This document shows positions 39,871 to 56,353 of a DNA stretch of 64,000 bases, in pieces. How positions within the stretch are numbered: position 1 is the first letter of the stretch; each line of letters starts with the position of its first letter. The position numbers were made by a program, and so were the translations under genes. This DNA is from Leptobrachium leishanense (lineage: Eukaryota > Chordata > Amphibia > Anura > Megophryidae). The notes beneath the pieces were generated by a model. That model was not told the DNA's origin, made no database searches, and was given only the letters and a program-made list of their open reading frames with translations. The DNA is taken from the NCBI GenBank assembly GCA_009667805.1, contig CM019066.1:117356190-117420189 (forward strand), in the 5' to 3' direction.

Positions 39871-42800
39871 AGCACATTAGCTACAGCTGTCCATGGTTTT
39901 AATAACTCCAGGTCATCTTCAATCAATCTACACAAAACAATGTTTGAGTACAGTTATTTGCACAGGATTTGTGTGGCCTGAATATATCAGTTTGGAATGA
40001 CTATCAGGATTTTATTATGGCAAGATCATCATACACACAAACTGAAATAGTTGCATTTTCATGGCAGTTGATCTTTTTAGGAATCAATCCACCAAATCTA
40101 AGATTGTTCAGGCTGGAGCGCTAACCTCTGAGCTATCTTTAAGATCTATGCAATACCTCTTTCAAGCTGTTCTTCAGTCAACAGTTTTGAAGACTGAGTC
40201 AGATCCAGAGAAACATTTCATGAATTGTAGGAATGCCTGATCTGTAAACAGTCATGGAAAAGAACAAAAAAAAACCTTCTACTTTAGATTGCAGTGGTTA
40301 TTGTTCTATAGCTCTGTACACTTCATAAATCTGTGGCATTTAGTAGAACACCAATAAATATCAGAAAAGAGTCACGGGCTCCACATGTGAAATATGATGT
40401 ATTGAATTAATATTTCAATGCCAAGTAATTTACACTTGACTAGGGCAGTAGAAGAGCTGTGTTATTTAGAAACCATTCTATATAATATTTTCTCACAAAA
40501 CTGTTAGGCAAAATTATTTCTATTGTCATGGAAAATAGAAATGTTTAACATGTCGTTGCATTGATTGTTCAGAAATCTTACCCATGACTCACTGTCGGAT
40601 ATAATCTCTGCACGTGAATACAACACGTTATATATTGGACTTATCAGCCAAGCCTCCAATATGTCTATATTGGACTTACTGGACCTACCTCGGCAGTTGC
40701 CTCCAATATATCAGGGATTATTATTTCATTAGAAACTTATACGAGACACAAACATCAATCGTTTATATTTCCTATAAATTCTCCTGAATTCTTTTAATTG
40801 TCTGTGTTTTGCTTTGAAAAATACAATAATCAATAATCGGATAAAAATATATATATATTTATTACGTATACAAAAAAGTTTCAAATCTCATATCATAAAC
40901 AAAAATTTACAAACCACAATCCATCAGCATATAAAAACTAGCTTCACAATATATGTATCTCCGGTTAGTAACTGCATATATGATTAATATCATTTACCTT
41001 ATCAGTTAGTAACTAATACACAAATGGTTAATAAACATTTCTGCTTAATACAACATGCATTTCCCAGCAAACAATGTTTAACCACCCAGCTCTTATAGAT
41101 ATATATATATATATCTATGCTACATGGATCAACAAAAGATGAGCTAATTTAATGATAAGTAATAAAAACTTATTTAGTGAATCCTCCCCTAATCTCGAGA
41201 ATCAAACTTCTAATCTTTTGCTTTTTATTTTGTAGTTATATAATTCCTTGCTTATTAATTTTAATCACGGTAATTTCCAAATTCAATATATATATTGGTA
41301 TCAATCTTACAACATTTCTTTTAGGAATAAATCCTTATATCCACTTCTTCATATTTCTATCTGCAGAATAGAAAATACTTAGAATTTGGATCTAACCCCA
41401 AGTATCTGAGAAATCTCAGTCTACGTTGCAAGAATATCTACAAATATATATAATTACATTAATTCTTTTTTTTTCATACATTACCTGTCCAATTTGGATG
41501 TTGATAAGTCTGCCTTGGAATTCCTGATGTAATAATTTTGGAATGTGTGAAGATTATCGATCAGATAATCAATGCATGTGAGTTAGAGATTTGGTGAGAA
41601 TCTTGATTGCCTCATGTCTTGGGATCTGCCTGCATCATGGTGTGAGTCTGAGTGTTGGAATCTTGGACTCTCAGAGTGTCATGAGTAATGCATTGCAGTG
41701 TGAGTCTGAATGCTGGAATCTCGGACTGACTTGCAAATAACATTGCCGCTTATTATAGTCAATTTGACGTCACTGGCAATATTATTGATATATCAATTAT
41801 AATATTTACTATCCTCTAGAGGGCAGTATTGCACTTCTTAATTAATTCCACCATTTCTTTTTAATATTCTTATCTCGGGTCAAAAGTTCAGTCTAAACAA
41901 AGACCTTCTCTTCTCCCAACTAGACACAATGTCTCTATCTGTCATACCTGATTTATATCCCCACTCCCTTTTGAAATTACTTACTCAGAGTCCTATCAGC
42001 TAAATTATTTTCTGGTTAACTCAACAGAATCTATTCTTTAGTAAATTTTATTATTTACCAATTATATACTTTCTACAATATTTATTGGAGTATATATTTC
42101 CTACTGTAAATATAATAAAATATACCTTGATTATAAACATATATTTTGTAAATATAAGTCTATATTAGAGATATTAACTCTTATTCCTATACCCAAAATA
42201 TCTTTTGTTTTAAAAACTTAAGACAGACCAATAAATTTAATTATGACACGTCTTAGCACTTAACTTCTAGCCTTATCACACAAAAACATTCTAGATTCCT
42301 TCATGTCTGGCACTTCTTAAAAAAATATAAAAGACCTCACCCAGAAATGAACTCTGTAAAAAAAAAATCTCGTTTGTTTCTAAACCTAGAGAAAATAGAA
42401 AGAAAAGAAACTGTCTTTAAAAACAAAATGGCTACAGGCATCCATTTTAAAATTCCTTTGTGTAATATACCTGACATCGCCCAATAATGAAAGATCATTT
42501 GGCCTTTTTTCTATTTAGATACTCCATATATACTTCTAAGAGAATTCACACATTGCAGTTCAAAAACAAAAAAAGAACAATTTGTCAGTGTAATTGGCTA
42601 ACATAGAGTCAATCGCTCTTAAAGTGAAATAATTACTTATTTTTATCTAGTGGAAAATTAGAATGTTTTCATTCATGATGCTCCTAATCATATTTTAACA
42701 TCATTATCAATTGGACTAATGATAGCACCAACATTGCTTTAGAAAAGTGGTAAAGTGGCAAACTGCTTTTTAACAATTTACTTTAAGATGCTAAAGGGGG

Positions 42801-42880
42801 ATGTGCCGGTACATGGCATATTTTCTTCCACATTTAACGTTTACAGTTATGACTTCACCATTTGCAATGTTTAACTATAG
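39871..42880. other. Intergenic, AT-rich, no gene seen
   Basis: Long AT-rich stretch. Small features: 40622-40720 has CCAATATGTCTATATTGGAC-type repeats; 41643-41735 is an imperfect duplication around GTGTGAGTCTGARTGYTGGAATCT; short TA runs at 40846 and 41097. No coding signal. Confidence 0.5.
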
Positions 42881-43240
42881 GGGTTATTCAGAGAGAGCCA
42901 ATCTGGCCCCGAAATGTCACCTAACAGGGAATTTCCCCATACGGTGACATTTTGGGGCCATTCGGCTATTCAGAGAGCAGGCAGTTTGCCAAATTTGGCA
43001 AACTGCCAGCAGTACGGTGCCTGTTCGAAGCCAGTGAAATCCCCCATAAAGAAACAATGGTTAATCTATTCAGAGAACAACAGTGAAAATGCCCTGCTGT
43101 TCGGTAGTTTCATTCGGCAGGTTTAATCAGGCGAATCCCATAGGCTTCAATGTTAAAAATATTCCTGTTTATATGCAATATCTAATAAACAGTTTATTAT
43201 TTTAATCTGCAGTAAAATGTCTCTTTATTTTTTTCCCGTT
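42881..43240. mobile_element. Palindromic MITE family, copy 4 (right part lost)
   Basis: Starts GGGGTTATTCAGAGAGAGCC, continues CTGGCCCCGAAATGTCACC as in the 14.95-kb copy, and includes GGTTAATCTATTCAGAGAACA and ATGCAATATCTAATAAACAG as in the 20.4-kb copy. The hairpin segment is absent. Confidence 0.7.
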
Positions 43241-43553
43241 TCTCTATTCGCAGACATTACTAAAAACTGGAAAATCAGTTAAAAACGTGCTAAAAAAGTC
43301 AGTCCTGTGATCAAGCTCCATCTTGTCTTGAGCTGCAGAGGCAACTAGGAGTATTTAGTCTTTCTCTGACCAATGAACAAGCCAAACAAAAAAAAAAACC
43401 ACCAAACAACTCTCCTTTTTGTACATGGGGACGAGGGATATCAAATTGCATTTTGTTTGTTTGCTCCTTGTATACTACTCACGGTAGGCACCTTGAATCA
43501 TAACATACATAGTTTGTTTATCTCACTTCCTTGCTTCATTATCAGAGCAAATC

Positions 43554-44778
43554 TGTCAGGCTAGAGCGTCACCCAGCATGCAGACAACACCCAGCACTCA
43601 GACAAAAGACAGTTAAGCAATGAAGTCCCTAATCTGAGAAGCCAGTCCTTAGAATTGCCGGATCTGAACTGAATAGAGAATAAGAACAAGAATAATACAT
43701 AGAAGTACTGAACCCACAGGGACAAGAGAAAGATTGCAGTACAAAATCTAAGCCAGAGATTGGAACAAAGAATCAGTATAATATATAACCATACAGGGAG
43801 TATAGAGCAAAACCAAAGTCCAGATACTAAAACCAGGGTCAGTACACAGAATCAATGTAAACCAAACAAGGACATGAGCAGAAACCAGACCCGAGAATAT
43901 TTAGCCAGGGGTCAAACCAAAGGATCACAGATATACAGGAACACACTGAGGGGTCACTGGAAACCACGGCAGAACACAGAGCTCAATCAGTTGCTCCTAT
44001 TTAACCTCCCTGGAGGTCTAATTTTTTTCAAAATTTCGTGTCTAAAAGCGTCTCAATTTTTTTTAAAGGAAATGTGTTTTTGTACATAGTTAGCCTGTAA
44101 TAATTAGGAATCACACACTGAAATATGTGAAATCAAGAGTCCTTACTGGTAAAATCCTTTATAAATAAATAAATAAAAAATAGTAAATACACTGAGTCCG
44201 ATAAAGTTTGAAACATGACAAAATAATTTATTATCCCAAAAATAATTATCCAAAATAATGCAAATAAATGATATTCAATAAAATACAATAAAAAACACTG
44301 AAATCTGTCTGAAAACAAGAGCGAGACGATGTATGGTCTGTTTCTTATCCTCTAGTGCCACCTAGTGGCTGCTCATAAACATTGCACTTTGGATTATACA
44401 ATGTAAAATGATTTTTTTCTAAGTTTGCTGCTGGTACCACCCCCTGCATTGTGTGACTCACAAGGAGCCTTACCAGGAAGCAGCTCGCCGCGGTCACACT
44501 GCGGGGGACAGCGAGGGAGCCAGGAGGAGGTGAGTATGCATCCAGTCCAAGTGTGGCTCGGGGTTACCGTTCGCGGTAGTGAAATTTAACCCCGAGTCAC
44601 ACTCGGGAATACCGCCAGGGAGGTTAAAGAACTCTTAGGTCTCTAACCAGGTGCAGGAGTCCCAAATGCTAGATTGGCAGAATGGTGCCCTCGCTGCCCA
44701 GGAAGCCTAACATCAGCAGCTGGCTTGACAACATCATGGCAACTGTGATAAGAAGTGTATCCATGGCAATGCCTGACA
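43554..44778. mobile_element. Repeat with TGTCAGGC / GCCTGACA ends, type uncertain
   Basis: Left TGTCAGGC and right GCCTGACA are exact 8-bp complements that give TG...CA ends, as in LTRs. The piggyBac-like MITE at 44005 is nested in it. No target duplication is visible and no internal retrovirus-like sequence is present, so a solo LTR is only one possibility; a DNA element is another. Confidence 0.35.
44005..44623. mobile_element. piggyBac-like MITE with TTAA target sites
   Basis: Ends CCTCCCTGGAGGT and ACCGCCAGGGAGG, flanked directly by TTAA at 44001-44004 and 44624-44627. Near the right end a hairpin AACCCCGAGTCACACTCGGG-like word occurs. No transposase. A short LINE-type tail (44127-44180, TACTGGTAAAATCCTTTATA and TAAATAAATAAA) is inserted in it. 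Confidence 0.82.
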
Positions 44779-44782
44779 GTCA

Positions 44783-47463
44783 ATTTTTTTTATTTTGAGA
44801 CATCCAACCACCAACATATTCTAAAAACTGAGAACAACACTAGTATTAATAATGTATTTTTTTTAATACATTCTCCAACCATTTCCGTATCACTTTCCAG
44901 TGTAAAATTAGAAAGTGTGCTAACGTGACATTGAGTAATGCAAGTCCCTCCTGACCAAGAACACCATTTATACACTGTCAGTCCATCTGTATACGCCAAT
45001 CTTCTTTCCGTTTCACAGGACATGAACCCACCATCACATGCTGCTTTGACACCCGAGGTGTGATAACATCACATCACATAATCAATTATTCCAGTGTGTC
45101 CGGGTTGTTCATGCATTCCTTTCCCAACGTATCAATTGGTATTTGACATTTAACTACTTTTCTATCTCTTTTTGTACCTCCATTAGTACTACACTCCTGG
45201 ACTGGTATCTCCCAATACACTCACTGATTTGGTTCAACATTATGATTGATATCTGTTACCAAGCCAGCTTGATTACTGTCCACTTTACTGCCTGCTAATT
45301 GTGTACTAAATCATGACACCCCCATAAGGTACAATTATCCTTAGCGTATTACCTTATAAGAGTTTATGGTGCATTCTCGCTGTAATGGGCTCCTTTGAGA
45401 GAGCATTATCAGGTAAGACACATTCGCTAGTTAATCCCATAGGGACAACCACCATACACTGAACGATGTTGCTTTTTAGTATAGATCGCACCCTGTAAGT
45501 TGAGTGTATAAATGGGCCCTGTGGAGCAATGCTTGTTAGACTGAAATGTCATTGTAACCACTCTCATTGAAAGAAATGCAACATAAGGAATACACATGTG
45601 TCATATTCTTTGTGTTTCTTGTTGATAGTGGTGACACCACACTACTGCAGGATACCTTGCAACTAACAAGAAAAAGTAAAATATATGATGCACAATAGGC
45701 GACGATGGGCTTGACCCTAAATCTAAATTATGAAATAACTTTATTGAATATATGCCTTAAATCAACACATAAAAAACCTAAAAGAATGTAGCATGTGAGC
45801 AGTGCTACAAGACATGAGAGACTGAACTATGCTACTAAGAAGCCTGAGTATCTGGCCACAGTTACTTATCAAGATCTTGAACAGATAATAATATATACTT
45901 AGACCTTATAGGTAATATGAGTCTAGTGAAGGTTGCTGTACAAAGCATACCCAAGCGCCATACTAGGAGAAAGTGATAGTAATGTTAAACCTGCAAAACA
46001 GTGCCTGTATCATTGTAGATGCAAAAAGGCCTCTGGCTTATGTCAATATCTGGTCAATCACCAATCTAATGTAGCTACCATAATATCAGGCACTATGATT
46101 GCCTAAGACTTTTAATTGACCAAAAGAATAACCTGTGTAGATTGCCTGAAGTAAGAGTTGATATGGACTGTGGCCGATACAAATGAGAAACTGTATGGTT
46201 ATTCACTGGTGTGGCAATATCGCTCACATAAGGAGAACTACATCGTACCCCTCTTTCCTATATGAGAAATTTGTCTTGATAAGTTCTAATATGCCTCAGT
46301 GTGGCAATAATATTAATGCTGTCTCTATGCAGGAGCGTTATCACAATACGTTATTTTGCTGACCGTGGTGGTAAGAGCAATACTCTATAAAATTACTATG
46401 TAACCAAATCTAGCAGCAGTAATGCTCTGTCAGCAATTAATATTGCTCTCTTTTTGTGGGAGCCTAGTCACAACAATTACCATAATAACTCAACGTGGTA
46501 AAAATAGTAGTGCGCTCCTTAAGTGGGAGCTGAACACCACTAATCTCCAACATGTATCAGGTTCCCTTGGCTAGTAGATGCCAACGCAATATGTGCCAAG
46601 TATACAAGACCCAGGGCTGCATATGCCTCAACTTGGCAAACAGTTGCTGTTCTCCTTGAGCAACTGCCTCGCTACCAACACATTACTGCTACAGAGCCCT
46701 GCGGCCTGTCAGAGACACACAGTTACTGTGGTCCTTTGATACACAGATTGGTGCTGAATTACTATGGTGAGCAACTCTGATAGAAGCTGTGTTACATGTA
46801 GCAATCTGATAGATCGTGGCAATCACCGAATTACAGGATCCTTCAGGAGTGATGTGCATTATACTGTGTTCATGGGATTCTTTAGGCATTCAAATGCTGG
46901 CACTGCCTGTGCCGGAGAATTTTGCCCAGCCTTGCAATCATGGCTAGGGGCATCCTCTGTGCTTGGGTGTATGGTGAAGAGAAGCTTCCACTTGGTTCCT
47001 GCATGTAATTGCTGGATGCCAGGCATACAGTAATCCAAATTCTATTGCACCACAGGTAATTGGTTTCTATGTGAGCCAATTTCAAAACATCCATGCCTTA
47101 AATGCCACTTTGGCGCTCACCGCCCTCAATCAGGTTTAATTCCTGAGTAAAAAAAAAAGGTAAATAAAGGGTAGGTTTAGTGTCACGGTTATTATTAGGT
47201 TTAAAGATAAATATATATAAATGTTTAGGGTTAAATTTAGCTTTAAAGCCTCAATGAGGGGTTTTCCCATTTTATGTCCATTAACGATCACACTCATTTT
47301 GACACTTTGCTTTTCTATTGGTTTACCTTAATCATCTATTCTTGTTTAACCAATTTAATATATGTGATGGTTGGCGCTGATGAAAAAAAAGGAATATTGT
47401 AATGGGTTGCTGCCAATCTACTCCTCCAGGTAGTCTGCCCAACTACCCAAAAAAGACAAATCG
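44783..47463. other. Intergenic, no gene seen
   Basis: Mixed composition. 46190-46660 repeats words such as GTGTGGCAATA and GTGGGAGC at irregular spacing, like an old, degraded tandem or LTR-type repeat, but I could not define a unit. 47.15-47.40 kb is AT-rich. Confidence 0.4.
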
Positions 47464-49036
47464 AAATATACAGATGGGGTTGGAGGAGGGCGCTCCCAAA
47501 CTTCAATTGAAGCAAAAAAATAGAAGCACAACAAATATATTATTAAGGAATTCTTATGCAGTCTGTTTGAATAGTCTGTTCCAGACCGCTATGGTCAATC
47601 GTGCAAATGATAGGTAGACCACTGTTGCAATAACAGACACCTTATGATAAGCCTTCAACAGGAATAAATTAATTGAATTTTTTTCCAAAAGTCACGTGGT
47701 GTATCTAAATGGTCTTTACCAGATACAGGAGTGTACCAAAAAGTCAGTCGGTGATTGTATCATCATGGGCATACAGATTTACCGAAACGATATATCAGGT
47801 TCAGCAGTAGTCCAGTCTTATCTTACCGAAGCCTGTTCCTTACGACAGTTTCGTCATCCGGCGGATGTACTAGCCCAGGCTTGCCCTATCGGAGGTCACT
47901 CCTCTCGGCAGCTCCGTCTTTCGGGATACGATGGAAACACCTAGGCTTCCTTCCAGCAGACGCCTTCTCCACTTTTAGGTGGCCACGGAGGTTTTGCAGG
48001 AGCAGATTGCCGCAGATCAATCTCACCAAGTAGACACCTCTCGATAATTCTGCTGGACTTCCGAATCACACTCCTTCCGCCTACCTCTTTCAAGGTGATC
48101 CATACACGGAGGAGGAAATACTTAAGTCCAGTGACTTGAAAAAAATGAATTTATTAAAATTCAATAGAAATTCACCTTACAGCAGTAGCAGTGATTGAAT
48201 TAAAAAATATAAAAAACAAAATAGCCAAACGCGTTGTTTGTTTTTTATTCTAATGCCACTGAAGAAGCGCCAGCGAGGCGTGACACACATTTGGCTATTT
48301 TGTTTTTATATTTTTTAATTCAATCACTGCTACTGCTGTAAGGCGAATTTCTATTGAATTTTAATAAATAATTTTTTTCAAGTCACTGGACTTAAGTATT
48401 TTCTCCTCCATGTACGGATCACCTCGAAAGAGGTAGGCGGAAGGAGTGTGATTCCGGAAGTCCAGCAGAATTATCGAGAGGTGTCCCCTTGGTGAGATTG
48501 ATCTGCAGCAATCTGCTCCTGCAAAACCTCCGTGGCCACCTAAAAGTACAGAAGGCGTCTGCTGGATGGAAGCCTAGGTGTTTCCATCGTATCCCGAAAG
48601 ACGGAGCTGCAGAGAGGAGTGACCTCCGATAGGGTAAGGCTGGGCTGGTACCACCGCCGGATGACGAAGCTACCGTAAGAAACAGGCATCGGTAAGATAA
48701 GACTGGACTACTGCTGAACCTGATATATCATTTCAGTAAATCTGTATGCCCATGATGATACAATCACCGACTGACTTTTTGGTACACTCCTGTATCTGGT
48801 AAAGACCATTTAGATACACCACGTTACTTTTGGAAAAAAATTCAATTAATTTATTCCTGTTGAAGGTTTATCATAAGGTGTCTGTTACTGCCTCAGTGGA
48901 CTACCTGTAATTGGCACGGTCGACCATAGTTAAACAGACTGCTTGAGAATTCTTTAATAATATATTTGTTGTGCTTCTATTTTTTTGCTTCAACTGAAGT
49001 TCGTGAGCGCCCTCCTCCAACCCCATCTGTATATTT
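47464..49036. repeat. 1.57-kb palindrome centred on a hammerhead remnant
   Basis: Left arm 47464-48234 and right arm 48285-49036 are inverted copies (about 750-770 bp, visibly high identity with scattered substitutions and small indels) around a 50-bp spacer. The outer ends read AAATATACAGATGGGGTTGG and its complement. The hammerhead-like motif lies in the spacer and the start of the right arm. The arms start at the position where that ribozyme would cut. Inner arm sequence AATTCAATCACTGCTACTGC and outer sequence GATACAATCACCGACTGAC are unrelated to the 37.8-kb palindrome. Confidence 0.9.
48255..48295 (+). ncRNA. Hammerhead-like ribozyme motif, copy D, decayed core
   Basis: Stem I GCCA (48255-48258) pairs with TGGC (48292-48295). 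Core CTGAAGA (48259-48265), extra A, stem II GCGCC (48267-48271) / GGCGT (48277-48281), then GACAC where GAAAC is expected, and cleavage predicted near 48291. One core base is changed (A14 to C), so activity is unlikely, but the layout is the same as copies A, B and E. Confidence 0.55.
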
Positions 49037-53343
<4,307 letters not shown>

Positions 53344-53429
53344 TATATAGTTTCCCCACAGTGGAGATGTCACAGCCTTCAAGAAAAAAATGATTTTTTC
53401 CCTCTAATTTCCTGTGTTTTCATTTTGCA

Positions 53430-53776
53430 TTTTTAATATTTTACTTGAACGTGTTTGGTATCATTGGAAAGGCGGGACTCCGACCTTTTTAATGACACTT
53501 GACCAAGTGGGGTGTAAAGAATGGCGACACAGGGGTCCAAATTACCCCAGCCTCTCCATGCAGCGGTGCGGAGTTGAGTTTAGATTAAACAATGCGTAAT
53601 TATGCATTATGCCATCAATTCCAAACTTGCTCATAGTGTGAGAAATGAGAAGGTGAATTAGTGCAGTGGTATTGTTTGCATTACATGTGAATAATGTCAC
53701 TGCCTTAGAAAAAAGAATTAAATAAACATTTTGCAATTGATTTCTTTATCTCTATCTTTATTTTTTTTACACATTA
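53430..53776. repeat. Left part of a split GGTATCATTGGAAAGG repeat array
   Basis: GTTTGGTATCATTGGAAAGGC at 53452 followed by a TAGTGCAG word near 53660. The same order occurs at 60241-60438 and begins again at 60531. The Tc1 element at 53777 splits the array. Confidence 0.6.
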
Positions 53777-54079
53777 CAGGTGAAACTCGAAAAATTTGAA
53801 TATCGTGCAAAAGTTCATTTATTTCAGTAATGCAACTTGAAAGGTGAAACTAATATATGAGATAGTTCAAGCCGTGATTTGTCATAATTGTGAGGATTAT
53901 GATTTACAGCTCATGAAAACCCCAAATGCACAATCTCAGAAAATTAGAATATTGTGAAAAGGTACAATATTCTAGGCTCAAAGTGTCCCACTCTAATCAG
54001 CTAATTAAGCCATAACAGCTGCAAAGGGTCCCTGAGCCTTTAAATGGTCTCTCCGTCTGGTTCAGTAGGAATCACAATC

Positions 54080-54854
54080 ATGGGAAAGACTGCTGACCTG
54101 ACAGTTGTGCAGAAAACCATCATTGACACCCTCCATAAGGAGAGAAAGCCTCAAAAGGTAATTGCAAAAGAAGTTGGATGTTCCCAAAGTGCTGTATCAA
54201 AGCACATTAATAGAAAGTTATGTGGAAGGAAAATGTGTGGAAGAAAAAGGTGCACAAGCAGCAGGGATGATCGCAGCCTGGAGAGGATGGTCAGGAAAAG
54301 GCCATTCAAAAGTGTTGGACTTTCACAAGGAGTGGACTGAGGCTGGAGTCAGTGCATCAAGAGCCACCACACACAGACGGATCCTGGACATGGGCTTCGA
54401 ATGTCGTATTCCTCTTGTCAAGCCGCCCCTGAACAACAAACAAAGTCAGAAGCGTCTTACCTGGGCTAAAGAAAAACAGACCTGGTCTGTTGCTCAGTGG
54501 TCCAAAGTCCTCTTTTCTGATGAGAGCAATGTTTGCATCTCATTTGGAAACCAAGGACCCAGAGTATGGAGGAAGAATGGAGAGGCACACACTGCAAGAC
54601 GCTTGAAGCCCAGTGTGAAGTTTCCACAGTCTGTGTTGATTTGAGGAGTCATATCATCTGCTGGTGTTGGTCCACTGTGCTTCATTAAGTCCAGGGTCAA
54701 CACAGCCATCTACCAGGAGATTTTGGAGCACTTCATGCATCCTTCCGCAGACGAGCTTTATGGGATGCTGACTTCATTTTCCAGCAGGACTTGGCACCTG
54801 CCCACACTGCCAAAAGCACCAAAACCTGATTCAATGACCGTGGGATTACTGTGC
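54080..54854 (+). pseudogene. Tc1 transposase, N-terminal and central part
   Basis: Starts MGKTADLTVVQKTIIDTLHK with the helix-turn-helix GCSQSAVSKHINRKL, ATG at 54080. The frame shifts near 54290-54310; the next frame gives RRILDMGFECRIPLVKPPLN and the first catalytic Asp in LFSDESNVCISFG, then VWRKNGEAHTA. A TGA follows at about 54642-54644, and beyond it GVISSAGVGPLCFIKSRV continues. A second frameshift near 54765 separates it from QQDLAPAHTAKS, the block with the second Asp. The gene is then cut by the hAT insertion. A stop and at least two frameshifts. Confidence 0.85.
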
Positions 54855-55075
54855 TTGATTGTAGACATGTGCACAGCACAAAATTTAGTTTTGAACTAAT
54901 GGATTAGTACTAAAATGCAATTTATTTAGTTGCTAAAGAAATTCGTTTTCAGTTCTTTAGTATGAAAACTAATTTCATTCATCCAAAAACCAGTGGATAC
55001 AATTACTATTGTAGTGGCTCCTCAGAGGGCTGTGATCGCTGCTTGTTACAGTATCTCTCACTCTCAGCACAATGT

Positions 55076-55206
55076 GGGCCATATTACATAGTTGGTGCTA
55101 ACTTAACCAGAGCTGTTGTAAACTTCCCAGAGCCATTATAGCCTATGGAGGTTTTCAGTTTACAACAGCTCTGGTTAAGTTAGCACCAACATTGTAATAC
55201 TGCCCT
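55076..55206. repeat. Small palindromic MITE with 33-bp perfect arms
   Basis: Outer words GGGCCATATTACA and TGTAATACTGCCC. Inside, 55091-55123 and 55158-55190 are perfect 33-bp complements (GTTGGTGCTAACTTAACCAG at the outside) around a 34-nt loop. Related in its ends to the GGGCTNTATTAC elements at 23.4 and 27.1 kb. Confidence 0.85.
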
Positions 55207-55217
55207 GTGTCAGGCAA

Positions 55218-55370
55218 AGCTGTTACAGTAACTGACTGCTGCTCATCACAGCGCTCAGAGTTTCAGTAAAACTAGTAAATAATATTTTTATATATAAGAG
55301 GTTAGAACAATATTATTTCCTTGTTTTACTGAAACTGAGCGCTGTTACAGTCAGTTACTGTAACAGCTGA
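55218..55370. repeat. Inverted repeat, CTGTTACAGTAACTGACTG arms
   Basis: GCTGTTACAGTAACTGACTG at the left and CAGTCAGTTACTGTAACAGC at the right, with inner GCGCTCAGAGTTTCAGTAAA facing TTTTACTGAAACTGAGCGC. Lies directly inside the hAT element; may be part of its subterminal structure. Confidence 0.75.
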
Positions 55371-56305
55371 ATAAGCTAGAAAGTGTGTATAAATATATAC
55401 ACTACACAGTGTGGGCGCCTATTACTAAGTGATCAGTTAAAGTGCTAAGTGTGGTACTAATAAATAGTCAAATGCTGCCTATAGTATGGTAAAACACATA
55501 AAAAACAACCAAAATATGTGTCAAGATATAGATAAAAGGCGGAAAAACCATACGGCGCATCTAGTGCAATTAATAGGGTAATAAGTCAATGGATGAATAA
55601 AATCCATAAAAATATGGTGTAAAAATTCATAAAAAATATTAAAAAAGTTAGAAATGTTAATTAAAACATTATATAAAGTGCATAGATTAAAGTCCAGGTC
55701 TAAAGTCAAATGTGCAAGAAAAAGTGCTCGAATATATAGTAGTTCAATTACTCAAAAAATGCTGATGAGGGATGATGTGCTGATCTTCTCTAAAGTGCTG
55801 GTGTCGAATCCTTTTATTCGTCAGTATTCCTCAAAGAAAACATATCACAAAAAAAAAAAAAAAGGGTGATAGTGCAGACAATCAGGACAGGATTGCTCAA
55901 ATTATTGAAATCAAAGTCTATACCACTCACATTTGTGGGAGCCTGCAAGGTCCCGGCTCAAGGAAAAACAGCCTGCAGCCAAATATAGGGTGGCACTTCC
56001 CTTCTTTCTGTCCGTAGTAGATGCTAGATAAAGCAAAAAGAATCGGGAGACGGCACTCCCATAGCGTAACACTGTGTGTATATAGAGATACGGAAAAGGA
56101 AGAGTAAATCACACTCACCGATTCTGGAGCCTCGCAGTGTTAGGCTCAATGTATATAGCCCTGGGCTCTCTTAAGGGTGGAAGCCCAAACCTCTTTATCT
56201 CAGCGGTAGTTGATCCAGGTATCCAAAAGAAAAAAGGTCGGAGAAAGGTAGCGAATGTGGAATTGTAAAACAATATATTTATTGAAAACAAAATCTAGGA
56301 CAAGG

Positions 56306-56353
56306 TCTACCGGAGACGCGTTTCGGCTTAAAAAAGCCTTCCTCAGTCGGTAT
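56306..56353 (-). ncRNA. Hammerhead-like ribozyme motif, copy E, in the PLE
   Basis: Minus-strand core CTGAGGA (56340-56346), extra A, stem II GGCTT / AAGCC with loop TTTT, core GAAAC (56320-56324), then GCGUC with cleavage predicted after C (56315). Stem I pairs UACCGA with UCCGGUA over six base pairs with one bulged C. Stem III is the palindrome ACGCGU, two pairs with a GC loop or a dimer. All core bases are present. It lies downstream of and on the same strand as the RT/GIY-YIG gene. Confidence 0.72.

Noticed and set aside
43554..44778. Confident solo LTR call
   Set aside because: TG...CA ends are present but there is no target duplication, primer-binding site or coding remnant; kept only at low confidence.
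45525..45560. GACTGAAATGTC resembling the GAAAC side of copy B
   Set aside because: No CUGANGA box upstream at the right distance and no stem II.
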